This document shows, one piece after another, positions 36,867 through 45,801 of a stretch of 64,000 nt of DNA. The notes beneath the pieces are model-generated. The model was not told where the DNA came from. It saw nothing but the letters and a program-made list of their open reading frames with translations, and ran no database searches. Source of the DNA: Tenacibaculum sp. 190130A14a (GTDB lineage: Bacteria; Bacteroidota; Bacteroidia; Flavobacteriales; Flavobacteriaceae); the NCBI RefSeq assembly GCF_964048965.1, contig NZ_OZ040189.1:3822501-3886500 (forward strand), written 5' to 3'. The translations under genes and the position numbers were made by a program. The stretch's first letter is position 1; every line of letters begins with the position of its first letter.

Positions 36867-36970
36867 TGTTTTGTTTATTAAAATAGGTATAACATTCACT
36901 TTCTAATTTTAAAGTGACGTTTACGAGAAGGGAGATTTTATATTTAAATATCGATCCATTTTTTATACCT

Positions 36971-37016
36971 AAAAACCAAGAAACGCAACATATATGTTTT
37001 GATTCTTGGCTTTTGA
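36971..37016 (-). terminator. terminator-like hairpin after hppD
   Basis: CCAAGAA (36976-36982) pairs with TTCTTGG (37003-37009), with a second inner AACATATATGTT palindrome and, on the minus strand, a TTTTT run after the stem. It is about 30 nt past the hppD stop. Confidence 0.6.
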
Positions 37017-37038
37017 TTTTATTAACTGAGTTATATTC

Positions 37039-38199
37039 CTATAATGTTCCTCTTAATTGTTGTTCTCTTTCAATTGATTCGAAGAGTGCTTTAAAGTTTC
37101 CTGCTCCAAAACCACGCGCTCCCATTCTTTGAATAATTTCAAAGAATAATGTTGGTCTATCTTCAACTGGTTTTGTAAAAATTTGCAATAAATATCCTTC
37201 TTCATCTGCATCGATCATAATACCTAAAGCTTTTAATTTTTCGATATCTTCTCTTAACTCATGGCTAAATTCTTCTAATCTACCTGGAACTGCTTTGTAA
37301 TACTCTTCTGGAGGAGTTGATAAAAACTCTACACCATTAGAACGTAGCTGAGTTACGGTTTTGATGATATCGTCAGTAGCAACTGCAATATGCTGTACGC
37401 CTGCTCCTTCATAAAAATCTAAATACTCCTCAATTTGAGAACGTTTTTTCCCTTTGGCTGGCTCATTAATTGGGAATTTAATCCTACCATTTCCATTAGA
37501 CATTACCTTACTCATTAATGCAGAATACTCTGTGTGGATTTGTTTATCATCAAATGATAAAAAGTTTTCAAACCCCATTACATCTTCATACCATTTTACC
37601 CAAACATCCATTTGGTTCCAACCAACATTTCCAACCATATGATCAATGTATTTTAATCCTGCTGCTGGTGGGTTATATTCTGATTCCCATTTTTGAAACC
37701 CTGGTAAAAAAGCTCCATTATAATTTTTACGTTCTACAAACATATGTACTGTTTCTCCGTACGTATAGATTCCAGCTCTTACAACTTCTCCATGTTCATC
37801 GGTTTCTACTGTAGGTTCCATATATGATTTAGCTCCACGAGAAGTAGTTTCCTTATATGCTTGTCTTGCATCCTCAACCCAAAGTGCAACAATTTTCACA
37901 CCATCACCGTGCTTTACAATGTGATCATTAATTGGTGACTTGCTATTTAATGGAGTAGTAAGCATTAATTTGATTTTGTCTTGTGTTAAGACATAACTTA
38001 CTGAATCTGTTGCACCAGTTTCTAATCCACGATATGCGTGTGATTGAAATCCAAATGCTGTTTTATAAAAATGTGCTGCTTGTTTTGCGTTTCCTACGTA
38101 AAACTCTACATAATCTGTTCCTAAAAGTGGTAAGAAGTCTTGTGCTCCTTCAAATATTTTTTCTAAACCGTAGTTTACTGATTTTATTTCTTTACTCAT
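37039..38199 (-). CDS. hppD: 4-hydroxyphenylpyruvate dioxygenase
   Basis: A 386-residue non-heme iron dioxygenase producing homogentisate in tyrosine catabolism. The iron ligands are visible: His in YIDHMVGNV, His in GVQHIAVATDDI and Glu in PTLFFEIIQRMG near the C-terminus, followed by GARGFGAGNFKALFESIE, the usual C-terminal gate. Two glyoxalase-type halves begin at about residues 25 and 180. I start at ATG 38199; 38232 would overlap hmgA by 13 nt. It follows hmgA by 20 nt in one operon. Confidence 0.95.
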   Translation of the reverse strand: MSKEIKSVNYGLEKIFEGAQDFLPLLGTDYVEFYVGNAKQAAHFYKTAFGFQSHAYRGLETGATDSVSYVLTQDKIKLMLTTPLNSKSPINDHIVKHGDGVKIVALWVEDARQAYKETTSRGAKSYMEPTVETDEHGEVVRAGIYTYGETVHMFVERKNYNGAFLPGFQKWESEYNPPAAGLKYIDHMVGNVGWNQMDVWVKWYEDVMGFENFLSFDDKQIHTEYSALMSKVMSNGNGRIKFPINEPAKGKKRSQIEEYLDFYEGAGVQHIAVATDDIIKTVTQLRSNGVEFLSTPPEEYYKAVPGRLEEFSHELREDIEKLKALGIMIDADEEGYLLQIFTKPVEDRPTLFFEIIQRMGARGFGAGNFKALFESIEREQQLRGTL

Positions 38200-38219
38200 G
38201 ATGTTGTTTGTTGTTTTTG

Positions 38220-39377
38220 TTACTCTAACCAAGATTTGTAATAATCCTCGTCTGCTATTTTCATTGCTTCTTCAGTTACCTTTAATGGCTTAAATGTATC
38301 TACCATTACAGCTAATTCTTCAGTAACTGTTTCTCCTATACTTCTTTCTGTTGCTCCTGGGTGTGGTCCGTGTGGAATTCCTGCTGGATGTAATGAAATA
38401 TGACCTGCATCAATATCATTTCTACTCATGAAATCTCCATCTACATAATACAATACTTCATCAGAATCTATATTACTGTGATTGTATGGTGCAGGAATGG
38501 CATTTGGATGATAATCGTATAATCTTGGAACAAAACTACAGATAACAAAAGCGTCTGTTTCAAATGTTTGATGCACTGGTGGTGGTTGATGTATACGACC
38601 TGTTATTGGCTCAAAATCATGGATTGAAAAAGCATACGGATAATTATATCCATCGTATCCTACTACATCAAAAGGATGTGATGCATATACCATTTCAATA
38701 ATTTCATCTTGCTTTTTTACTTTAATGACAAAATCTCCTTTTTCATTATATGTTTCTAGTTCTTCTGGTCTACGAATGTCTCGCTCACAAAATGGAGAAT
38801 GCTCTAATAATTGACCAAACCAGTTACGATAACGCTTTGGAGTATATACAGGACGATATGATTCTACGATAAATAAACGATTTTCTTCAGTATCAAAATC
38901 TAATTTATAAATCATTCCTCGAGGAATTACTAAATAGTCTCCGTACTTAAAATCTAAATTTCCATACATCGTACGTAATTTCCCTGTTCCTCTGTGAACA
39001 AAAATTACCTCATCTGCATCTGTATTTTTATAAAAATAATCTTTTGTTGATTCTTTTGGAGCTGATAATATAATATTACAATCTGAGTTAGTTAAAACTA
39101 CTTTTCTACTCTCTAAATAATCATTCTGTGGAGGTACTTGAAAACCTCTAAAGCGATATGATTGTATATTATTGGCTTTGGCTACTTTTGGAGCAACTGA
39201 GTATTGCTTACGAATTTCTTTGACCATTGTTGGTCTAAATTCGTGATAAGAATTGGTTGACATTCCATCAAAACCAATAGTACCAAACAATTGTTCGTAA
39301 TATAAACTTCCGTCTTCTTTACGGAACTGCGTGTGACGTTTAGGTGGTATTTTTCCTAATTTATGATAAAAAGGCAT
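38220..39377 (-). CDS. hmgA: homogentisate 1,2-dioxygenase
   Basis: A 385-residue iron dioxygenase that opens homogentisate to maleylacetoacetate. The start MPFYHKLGKIPPKRHTQFRK is typical of the Bacteroidota form, and the metal-binding region HPAGIPHGPHPGA plus the FDVVGYDGYNYPYAFSIHDFEP segment are clear. It heads the hmgA-hppD unit. The next enzymes, maleylacetoacetate isomerase and fumarylacetoacetase, are not in the window. A 28-bp palindrome at 39413-39440 sits 36 nt upstream and may control it. Confidence 0.95.
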   Translation of the reverse strand: MPFYHKLGKIPPKRHTQFRKEDGSLYYEQLFGTIGFDGMSTNSYHEFRPTMVKEIRKQYSVAPKVAKANNIQSYRFRGFQVPPQNDYLESRKVVLTNSDCNIILSAPKESTKDYFYKNTDADEVIFVHRGTGKLRTMYGNLDFKYGDYLVIPRGMIYKLDFDTEENRLFIVESYRPVYTPKRYRNWFGQLLEHSPFCERDIRRPEELETYNEKGDFVIKVKKQDEIIEMVYASHPFDVVGYDGYNYPYAFSIHDFEPITGRIHQPPPVHQTFETDAFVICSFVPRLYDYHPNAIPAPYNHSNIDSDEVLYYVDGDFMSRNDIDAGHISLHPAGIPHGPHPGATERSIGETVTEELAVMVDTFKPLKVTEEAMKIADEDYYKSWLE

Positions 39378-39412
39378 ATTTTAATGTACTTATGAATTTA
39401 TAAAAATGATGC

Positions 39413-39440
39413 TACAATTTATTCTAGTAAATAAATTGTA
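39413..39440. promoter_or_regulatory. 28-bp palindrome upstream of hmgA
   Basis: Perfect 10-bp arms TACAATTTAT (39413-39422) and ATAAATTGTA (39431-39440) around an 8-bp spacer, 36 nt before the hmgA ATG. It is placed as a repressor or Lrp/AsnC-type operator would be. No regulator gene is adjacent. Confidence 0.5.
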
Positions 39441-39557
39441 CCATCCCATACTACTTAACACTTAAGTAACATTATTCAGGATTTCGCTTAATCATAAACT
39501 TCAAATGTGCTAAAAGACCTAGCCAATACATTGTGTAAGCATTTAGTTGTTGCCTTA

Positions 39558-39565
39558 CAAATATA
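39558..39565 (-). promoter_or_regulatory. -7 promoter element, candidate for hmgA-hppD
   Basis: Minus-strand TATATTTG matches TAnnTTTG, but no -33 TTG is at the right distance, and it lies 180 nt upstream of hmgA. The 328-nt spacer 39378-39705 holds this element, the palindrome and the receptor promoter; no gene is seen in it. Confidence 0.35.
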
Positions 39566-39611
39566 CAGATTTTAAAAATGGAATTCATTTTATTCGTTTT
39601 CAAAAAATACA

Positions 39612-39634
39612 TTATTTAAATTTATTCTAAATAA
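39612..39634. promoter_or_regulatory. 23-bp inverted repeat, candidate iron-responsive operator (receptor 1)
   Basis: TTATTTA (39612-39618) and TAAATAA (39628-39634) are perfect inverted arms with a 9-bp spacer. The block ends 3 nt before the -33 TTG of the first receptor gene. A similar block has the same offset before the second receptor (42240-42262). Fur or the local AraC protein could bind; which one is not shown. Confidence 0.5.
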
Positions 39635-39637
39635 GTA

Positions 39638-39668
39638 TTGTGAATCCGTTTTTCATACCATACATTTG
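39638..39668 (+). promoter_or_regulatory. promoter of siderophore receptor 1
   Basis: TTG at 39638-39640, 20-nt spacer, TACATTTG at 39661-39668 (exact TAnnTTTG), 37 nt before the ATG at 39706. Confidence 0.62.
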
Positions 39669-39705
39669 CAGTTAAATTATTTTTAACAAATCTAAATAAA
39701 AACAA

Positions 39706-42111
39706 ATGAAAAGAGTTTTACTAGCCATATTTCTACTTACTACTTTGGCAATAACAGCTCAAAATTCTAGAATAAGTGGAAAAGTCATTGACAACAATAA
39801 CAACCCATTAGTAGGGGTAACTATTCTAGTTAAGAATTCCGAAATAGGTACTCAAACCGATATTGACGGAAAGTTTGAATTCACTAATTTAAATGCCGGT
39901 GGTGCAGAATCATTAGTTATATCTTATGTTGGTTTCAAAACGAAAACAATTAACGTCACAGCGCCTCAACAAAATCTATTGATAACCTTATTCGAAGGAA
40001 ATGAATTATTACAAGAAGTAGTAATTGATACTGACAGAAAAAACAAGTTTTCAAGAAAGAAAACTGCCTATGTTTCTAAGCTTCCTTTAAAAAACATTGA
40101 AAACTCTCAAGTATACAGTACAATTACGAATCAACTTTTAGTTTCTCAAAACGTTACTAATTTCTCTGATGCCCTAAAAAATGCAGTTGGAGTAGATCAG
40201 TTATGGCCTTCAACTGGTAGAAGTGGTGACGGTGCTGGATATTATTCAGTAAGAGGTTTTTCTGTTCAACCTCAACTGGTAAATGGTATGCCTGGAATTA
40301 CCAATGGTTTTATCAATCCTTCTAATGTTGAGCGCGTAGAAGTAATTAAAGGACCTTCTGCTACTTTATTCGGAAGTACTGTTACTTCTTACGGTGGATT
40401 AATCAATATTGTTACTAAAAAACCTTTCAAAGGAACGGGGGGTAACATCTCTATCGGAGCTGGTTCATTTGGCTTTAGAAAGTTAACCGCAGATGTTAAC
40501 ACTACCGATGAAAGTCAAAAATTCTCATTACGCTTAAATGCAGGATTTCAATCTGAAGATAGTTTTCAAGATGCTGGTTTTAGGAAATCACATTTTATAG
40601 CTCCAGCTATTTCATATCAGGTAAACAACAAGTTATCTTTAAACGTTAGTTACGAATTGTCTTCTACCGACCAAACTAATCAAGTTTTTTTATTCTTGAA
40701 TAGAGCAGCTCCTTTGACATTTGGGAATATAGAAGAACTAAACTACAACACAGAATTATCATTAACCAATAATGATGTTTCTATTAAGAACCCTACTCAA
40801 AACTATCGTGGAGAGATTGCCTATAAAATAACAGACAATTGGTCATCTCAAACCATTATTGCAGGAGGAAACGCAAAATCTAAAGGTTACTATACCTACC
40901 TATATAATTTACAAGCAGACATGTTTGGGTTATATGCTCAAAATACAGACGCCGAAACAAACACTCTTAATTTACAACAAAACTTTACTGGAGATTTTAA
41001 AATAGGAGAAGTAAGAAACAGAATTGTTGTTGGTGTAGACTATTTAGAATCACAAACCATAGACAAAAGTTCTAATTGGAGAGGAATTCATGTAGTAAAC
41101 CCGCAGGGTCAAGTAATTCCAGTTCCTGCTGCTTTTGGCTTTGCTAATTTACCTATTAACAAAGCAAATATTGATACTGTATTAGCCAATGCTGGTAATG
41201 TTGACACTGATGTTAATCAAAACATTTTCGGAGCCTATATTTCTAATGTTGTTAACGTTTTACCAGAACTATCATTAATGGCTGGTGTGCGTTATGATCG
41301 TTTTGATTATAAAGGTGATGATAACAACCCTTTAGATGATGATACAGCATATACAAAATCAACTTTCTCTCCGAAATTTGGTGTTGTATATCAACCGATA
41401 CTAAATAAAGTTTCTGTTTTTGCAAACTATCAAAATGGATTCTCTTACGTAAACCCAGAGTTAACTTTAGTAGATCCAAGTAATCCAGCTGCAGGAACTC
41501 AGCTACTATCATTTGATTTGGAAAGAGCAAATCAGTTTGAAGCTGGAGTTAAAACAAATTTATTCAACAATAAATTAGAAACTACTGTTAGTTACTATAA
41601 CATTTTGGTAAGTGATAAAATTATTGGTTTTGGACCTACTAAAACACAAGATGGAAAGGTTAGAAGTCAAGGTATCGAAATTGAAGCAAACGCTAGTCCT
41701 ATAAATGGATTAAATATTAGAGGTGGATTTAGCTACAATGATTCTGAGATATTAGAATCTCCTTCGAATCCTGCAACTGTTGGTAACAGATTCGGAGAAG
41801 CTGGTGCCAAATTCAATTATAATTTCTGGGCCGATTATAAGTTTGACACAGGAGTTTTAAAGAACTTTGGAGTTTCTGGTGGATTTAATGGGGCTAGCGA
41901 TTTTAACACCATGGAAAATTACCCAATCTCAGGAGATTTCATCCTTCCTGCATATACGGTATTTAACGCTGCTATATATTATGAAAACAATCTATTTAGA
42001 GCTAGCATAAACGTAAACAATTTAACAGACGAAACCTATTTTAAAGGGTGGAGTACTGTAACACCACAACAACCACGAGCTTTTTACGGATCATTAACGT
42101 ACAAGTTCTAA
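39706..42111 (+). CDS. TonB-dependent siderophore receptor (tandem copy 1)
   Basis: An 801-residue outer membrane receptor: signal peptide (1-19, ending AITAQ), carboxypeptidase-regulatory-like domain (about 20-105), a linker with KNKFSRKKTAYVSKLPLK and ENSQVYSTIT shared with copy 2, plug (about 140-245; DALKNAVGVDQLW, YSVRGFSVQPQLVNG, VIKGPSATLFGS) and barrel ending GSLTYKF. The plug type is that of FhuA/FhuE/FpvA siderophore receptors, suiting a ferric hydroxamate substrate from the facing biosynthetic operon. It has its own promoter and a terminator at 42153. Confidence 0.9.
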   Translation: MKRVLLAIFLLTTLAITAQNSRISGKVIDNNNNPLVGVTILVKNSEIGTQTDIDGKFEFTNLNAGGAESLVISYVGFKTKTINVTAPQQNLLITLFEGNELLQEVVIDTDRKNKFSRKKTAYVSKLPLKNIENSQVYSTITNQLLVSQNVTNFSDALKNAVGVDQLWPSTGRSGDGAGYYSVRGFSVQPQLVNGMPGITNGFINPSNVERVEVIKGPSATLFGSTVTSYGGLINIVTKKPFKGTGGNISIGAGSFGFRKLTADVNTTDESQKFSLRLNAGFQSEDSFQDAGFRKSHFIAPAISYQVNNKLSLNVSYELSSTDQTNQVFLFLNRAAPLTFGNIEELNYNTELSLTNNDVSIKNPTQNYRGEIAYKITDNWSSQTIIAGGNAKSKGYYTYLYNLQADMFGLYAQNTDAETNTLNLQQNFTGDFKIGEVRNRIVVGVDYLESQTIDKSSNWRGIHVVNPQGQVIPVPAAFGFANLPINKANIDTVLANAGNVDTDVNQNIFGAYISNVVNVLPELSLMAGVRYDRFDYKGDDNNPLDDDTAYTKSTFSPKFGVVYQPILNKVSVFANYQNGFSYVNPELTLVDPSNPAAGTQLLSFDLERANQFEAGVKTNLFNNKLETTVSYYNILVSDKIIGFGPTKTQDGKVRSQGIEIEANASPINGLNIRGGFSYNDSEILESPSNPATVGNRFGEAGAKFNYNFWADYKFDTGVLKNFGVSGGFNGASDFNTMENYPISGDFILPAYTVFNAAIYYENNLFRASINVNNLTDETYFKGWSTVTPQQPRAFYGSLTYKF

Positions 42112-42152
42112 TTAAACACCTATTATTTATCTGAATTTCAATCAACTAACCC

Positions 42153-42183
42153 AAAACTCTGGATAAATTATCCAGAGTTTTGA
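42153..42183. terminator. terminator after receptor 1
   Basis: Perfect 12-bp stem AAAACTCTGGAT (42153-42164) and ATCCAGAGTTTT (42170-42181) with a 5-nt loop, 41 nt after the stop. Confidence 0.8.
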
Positions 42184-42239
42184 TTTTCTAGTCACTTTAC
42201 TTTTCTCAATAAAATCTTAAACTAAGATCTTCTTTATTT

Positions 42240-42262
42240 TTATTTAAAATAAATCTTAATAA
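42240..42262. promoter_or_regulatory. 23-bp inverted repeat, candidate operator (receptor 2)
   Basis: TTATTTA (42240-42246) and TTAATAA (42256-42262), one mismatch from a perfect inverted pair, with a 9-bp spacer ending ATC, ending 3 nt before the -33 TTG at 42266. Position and sequence match the block before receptor 1. Confidence 0.48.
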
Positions 42263-42265
42263 GCT

Positions 42266-42295
42266 TTGTTCTTAAGCTTTTGTGAAATATCTTTG
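42266..42295 (+). promoter_or_regulatory. promoter of siderophore receptor 2
   Basis: TTG at 42266-42268, 19-nt spacer, TATCTTTG at 42288-42295 (exact TAnnTTTG), 45 nt before the ATG at 42341. Confidence 0.62.
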
Positions 42296-42340
42296 AGCCG
42301 TTTTTTAAATTATTAATCTTATTAAATCTAAATTAAAACA

Positions 42341-45073
42341 ATGAAAAGATTTATGACAACCATAGTGTTTTTTATAGCTATGGTAACTGCAGTAGCCCAA
42401 AGTGGCTCTGTAACAGGTACTGTTGTTGATAACAGTAACCAGCCTTTAGTAGGAGTAAACATTCTTATTAAGGGAACAGAAAAGGGAGGGCAAACCAATT
42501 TCGACGGGAAATTTGAAATCAAAAATGCTCCGACTGGAAATCAAACATTAGAAGTATCTTATATTGGATATAAAACTAAGTTTGTAAATGTTAATTTACC
42601 AGTTCAAAATATTGCTATCACTTTAAACGAAGGAAATGAGCTATTAGAAGAGATTGAAATCACTTCAAGAAACAATAAATTTTCTCGTAAAAAAACCGCA
42701 TATGTGTCTAAATTACCATTAAGAGACTTAGAAAACTCACAAGTGTACTCCACAATTACATCAGACTTATTAGAGTCTCAAATTATAACAAATCTAGAAG
42801 ATGCTTTAAATAATTCTACTGGTATTAGTAAGTTATGGGAAGCTACCGGTAGAGCCCCAGGAGAAGGAACTGGTTATTTTTCTGTACGCGGTTTCGCTAC
42901 ACAACCAAAACTAGTTGATGGAATGCCTGGCTTTACTTTAAGTGCACTAGACCCTTCTTACATAGAAAGGATCGAAGTTGTTAAGGGGCCTTCTGCAACC
43001 TTATTTGGAAGTACAGCAACTTCATTAGGAGGTTTAATTAATATTGTAACTAAAAAACCTTATAAAGGAAAGGGCGGAAGTGTTTCTTTCACTGCTGGTT
43101 CATTCGGACTTAATAGGTTTTCCGTTGATTTTAACACACCTCTTTCAGAAAATAAAAGAACTTACTTTAGATTAAATGCTACTCATTTAAAACAAAATAG
43201 TTTCCAAGATGCTGGGTTTAGAAATTCTTTCTTTGTTGCCCCATCTATTACCCATAAAATAAATGATCGCTTAAATATTTCGTTTGGTTTTGAATATGCG
43301 AAAACTTCGCAAACCAACCCTTCAATGTTATTTGTAAACAGATTAGGGAAAGACAGATTAACGGCTATTTTAGCTCCATTTGGAGTAACTCCAAACGTAC
43401 CAACAAATGTAGATGAGCTAAATGTAGATCCGTCGAAATCTTTCACTTCTGATGATGTTGTTTTAAACAGTTTAAATTTCAATACAAGATCTATTGTTGA
43501 TTATAAGCTTTCTGACAACTGGACTTCTCAAACAATTTTTGCTAGTAGTTATGCAAGAACTAAAGGTTTCTATCAATATAATATTGATGGTGGTGCTGCT
43601 GGTTTATTACAAGTAGCCGGAGGTTTAGGCGCTTTATTACAAAACCCTACTTTAAATGCTGTATTAGGGCCTACAATTACTCCATTAATTGATGAGGCTG
43701 TAAACTTAACTGCAACGCCTTCTTTTGCTAGAATCTTTGATAAAAGAAACGCCAATGCTACAAATTACAATTTGCAACAAAACTTTATTGGAGACTTTAA
43801 AGTTGGTGATTTAAGAAACCGTTTTGTTGGAGGGTTAGACTTTGTTAGTAGATCTCAACATTCCAGAAATCAAAATGGAAGTCCTGTAATATCTCCATCT
43901 TCAAATCTTGGAACTGTATTAGGCTTCTTAGATAACCCACAAGCTTTTGCTCCTATAGACGACACAACCGCTGCGTTTTTACAAGGTGTTGGTGATCAAA
44001 TAAGAAATGGATTAACTGTTTTCCCATATTTCGATGCTTTCTTAAGCCCTCAAGGGAATATTCAATCTCCATACTTTACTCCTGATGCTACTTACAACAT
44101 TAGAAGAACAGATTTAGAGAATGTATTTAACAGTGTTCCTGTTATGGATATTAAGACAAACTCTAAAACCTATGCTGCATATATCTCGAATGTATTAAAT
44201 GTAACTCCTCAATTAACGGTTAACTTAGGTTTACGTTTAGATCACTTTGATCAAGATGGTAATACCGCAACTAGTGCTGATAATTATACGAAAACAACAT
44301 TATCTCCAAAAGCCGGAATTGTGTATCAAATTATTCCTAATGAATTATCTGTTTTTAGTAACTATCAAACAGGATTTGTTAACAAAGACCCTGTAATTAA
44401 CCAAGATGGTACAACAACAAATTTTAAACCTATAAAAGCAAATCAATTTGAGGGTGGTATAAAAACAAGTTTGTTTAGCAATAGATTAGACTTAGGAGCT
44501 TCATATTATCATATTATCGCAAATAATATTACAACTACTGATCCTATGGCTTTTTTAACAACTAATCAGGTTGATTTAAAAGAAGTTACTAGTAAAGGAG
44601 TTGAATTAGAACTAAATGCAAATCCTATAAATGGATTAAACATAAGAGCTTCTTATGCATATAACGATAGTAAAGTTACCGATGCTTATAGTGAAAAAGC
44701 TGTAAGAGGAAATGTTACTGGTGTAACTTTAACAGAATTAGAAGGAAGAAGACCAGAAGAGGCAGGTCCTCAAACTACCTATAACTTTTGGACCGATTAT
44801 AAGTTTCCAGAAGGAACTTTCTTAGAAAAGTTTGGTATTGGAGCTGGATTCAATGGTGCTTCTGAGCATTTAACAATTAACAATGCTATTTCAGGAACTT
44901 TTACATTACCAAGTTATGTGGTTTATAATGCTGGTATGTATTATAACTCAGATAAGGTTAGAGTTGGCTTAAAAGTAAACAACTTAACTGACGAAGTTTA
45001 TTATAAAGGATGGAGTACAGTGAATGCACAAGCTCCAAGAGCATACTTAGCTTCTGTAACTTATAAGTTTTAG
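42341..45073 (+). CDS. TonB-dependent siderophore receptor (tandem copy 2)
   Basis: A 910-residue paralogue of the receptor before it: signal peptide (1-19, ending AVAQ), carboxypeptidase-regulatory-like domain, the same linker (NNKFSRKKTAYVSKLPLRD, ENSQVYSTIT), plug with YFSVRGFATQPKLVDGMPG and VVKGPSATLFGS, and barrel ending ASVTYKF. It is 109 residues longer, mainly by an extra barrel region around residues 400-620 with long loops rich in Gly, Ala, Leu and Pro, so the two probably bind different ferric-siderophore forms. It likely leads the downstream genes to 47876, reading through a hairpin at 45095. Confidence 0.9.
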   Translation: MKRFMTTIVFFIAMVTAVAQSGSVTGTVVDNSNQPLVGVNILIKGTEKGGQTNFDGKFEIKNAPTGNQTLEVSYIGYKTKFVNVNLPVQNIAITLNEGNELLEEIEITSRNNKFSRKKTAYVSKLPLRDLENSQVYSTITSDLLESQIITNLEDALNNSTGISKLWEATGRAPGEGTGYFSVRGFATQPKLVDGMPGFTLSALDPSYIERIEVVKGPSATLFGSTATSLGGLINIVTKKPYKGKGGSVSFTAGSFGLNRFSVDFNTPLSENKRTYFRLNATHLKQNSFQDAGFRNSFFVAPSITHKINDRLNISFGFEYAKTSQTNPSMLFVNRLGKDRLTAILAPFGVTPNVPTNVDELNVDPSKSFTSDDVVLNSLNFNTRSIVDYKLSDNWTSQTIFASSYARTKGFYQYNIDGGAAGLLQVAGGLGALLQNPTLNAVLGPTITPLIDEAVNLTATPSFARIFDKRNANATNYNLQQNFIGDFKVGDLRNRFVGGLDFVSRSQHSRNQNGSPVISPSSNLGTVLGFLDNPQAFAPIDDTTAAFLQGVGDQIRNGLTVFPYFDAFLSPQGNIQSPYFTPDATYNIRRTDLENVFNSVPVMDIKTNSKTYAAYISNVLNVTPQLTVNLGLRLDHFDQDGNTATSADNYTKTTLSPKAGIVYQIIPNELSVFSNYQTGFVNKDPVINQDGTTTNFKPIKANQFEGGIKTSLFSNRLDLGASYYHIIANNITTTDPMAFLTTNQVDLKEVTSKGVELELNANPINGLNIRASYAYNDSKVTDAYSEKAVRGNVTGVTLTELEGRRPEEAGPQTTYNFWTDYKFPEGTFLEKFGIGAGFNGASEHLTINNAISGTFTLPSYVVYNAGMYYNSDKVRVGLKVNNLTDEVYYKGWSTVNAQAPRAYLASVTYKF

Positions 45074-45094
45074 TTTAGATCAATTTGAATTACC

Positions 45095-45140
45095 AATCAC
45101 AAAACTCTTTACAAACTTGTTTAGGGTTTTGTGATTTCAA
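45095..45140 (+). terminator. long fold-back hairpin after receptor 2 (possible attenuating terminator)
   Basis: AATCACAAAACTCT (45095-45108) pairs with AGGGTTTTGTGATT (45123-45136), 13 of 14 with a G-T, plus an inner AAAC/GTTT stem. The T-tract after it is short, so partial read-through into the next genes is plausible. Confidence 0.6.
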
Positions 45141-45151
45141 CAAAACAACAA

Positions 45152-45487
45152 ATGATTACAAGTATAGTTTTATTTATTTTCTTAGGAACTTTTGCCTTAT
45201 ATAACACCTCTAAAAAAGCTGTATTAAATAATCATACGTCTCTTAATAAATGGTTACAAGCAAACATTAAGCAATCTAAAATAATTGGTGTAATTTCTTT
45301 AATCCTAGCTCTAATTTTAGCACTATTAATGTTAGGCATAATGGGTGGCTTTTTAACCTGGTTAATCGCACTGATGATTGCTTTAAGTTTATTAATCATT
45401 TTTGCTCCTACAGGAATTTTTAATCGAAAAAAGTTAATAATTCTCTTTGTTTTAATTTTTGTACTAGAATTGCTCTCTAATCTTTAA
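45152..45487 (+). CDS. small membrane protein, DUF3325-like
   Basis: A 111-residue protein with three hydrophobic segments (about 2-15, 43-85 as a pair, 93-108) and a polar loop STSKKAVLNNHTSLNKWL-like after the first. Pattern and setting resemble DUF3325 proteins, which are found with siderophore receptors and PepSY-TM proteins in proteobacteria. I start at ATG 45152 (MITSIVLF) rather than the GTG at 45131, because that GTG lies inside the hairpin stem at 45095-45136. Function unknown; probably part of ferric-siderophore handling at the inner membrane. Confidence 0.6.
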   Translation: MITSIVLFIFLGTFALYNTSKKAVLNNHTSLNKWLQANIKQSKIIGVISLILALILALLMLGIMGGFLTWLIALMIALSLLIIFAPTGIFNRKKLIILFVLIFVLELLSNL

Positions 45488-45498
45488 AAATCATATCT

Positions 45499-45801
45499 GT
45501 GCCTGCTAATCCAAAACATCTTTCAAAGTCTCCCTCTCAACAATTTGCTAAAATTTCAGCAGGAATTATTGGAGGATATATTGTTACTGCTTTATTTCAT
45601 ATGTGTTTAGCCTTATGGTTACCCAATCCAAAAGAAGTTCTTATTACTTCTATCTACACCACATTTATTTTATGGTGTACCTTATTAATCATTCCATTTC
45701 TTTTTAAAAATGGATGGAAAGCTTGGGGATTATACATAGCCATTAGTATTGTGCTTTTTGGTTTTTATTATTTAGGAAATCAACAAAATCCATTTGTATA
45801 A
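45499..45801 (+). CDS. small membrane protein, DUF3649-like iron uptake protein
   Basis: A 100-residue protein with three hydrophobic segments. The segment AKISAGIIGGYIVTALFHM followed by CLALWLP has the look of DUF3649 (annotated in proteobacteria as iron uptake protein), and it lies in the matching gene order: receptor, DUF3325-like, DUF3649-like, PepSY-TM. The start is a GTG at 45499; no in-frame ATG lies near it. Its TAA shares one base with the ATG of the PepSY-TM gene, so translation is coupled. Confidence 0.65.
   Translation: MPANPKHLSKSPSQQFAKISAGIIGGYIVTALFHMCLALWLPNPKEVLITSIYTTFILWCTLLIIPFLFKNGWKAWGLYIAISIVLFGFYYLGNQQNPFV

Noticed and set aside
45131..45151. GTG start of the DUF3325-like gene
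   Set aside because: It falls inside the 3' arm of the hairpin 45095-45136; the ATG at 45152 begins the hydrophobic segment directly.
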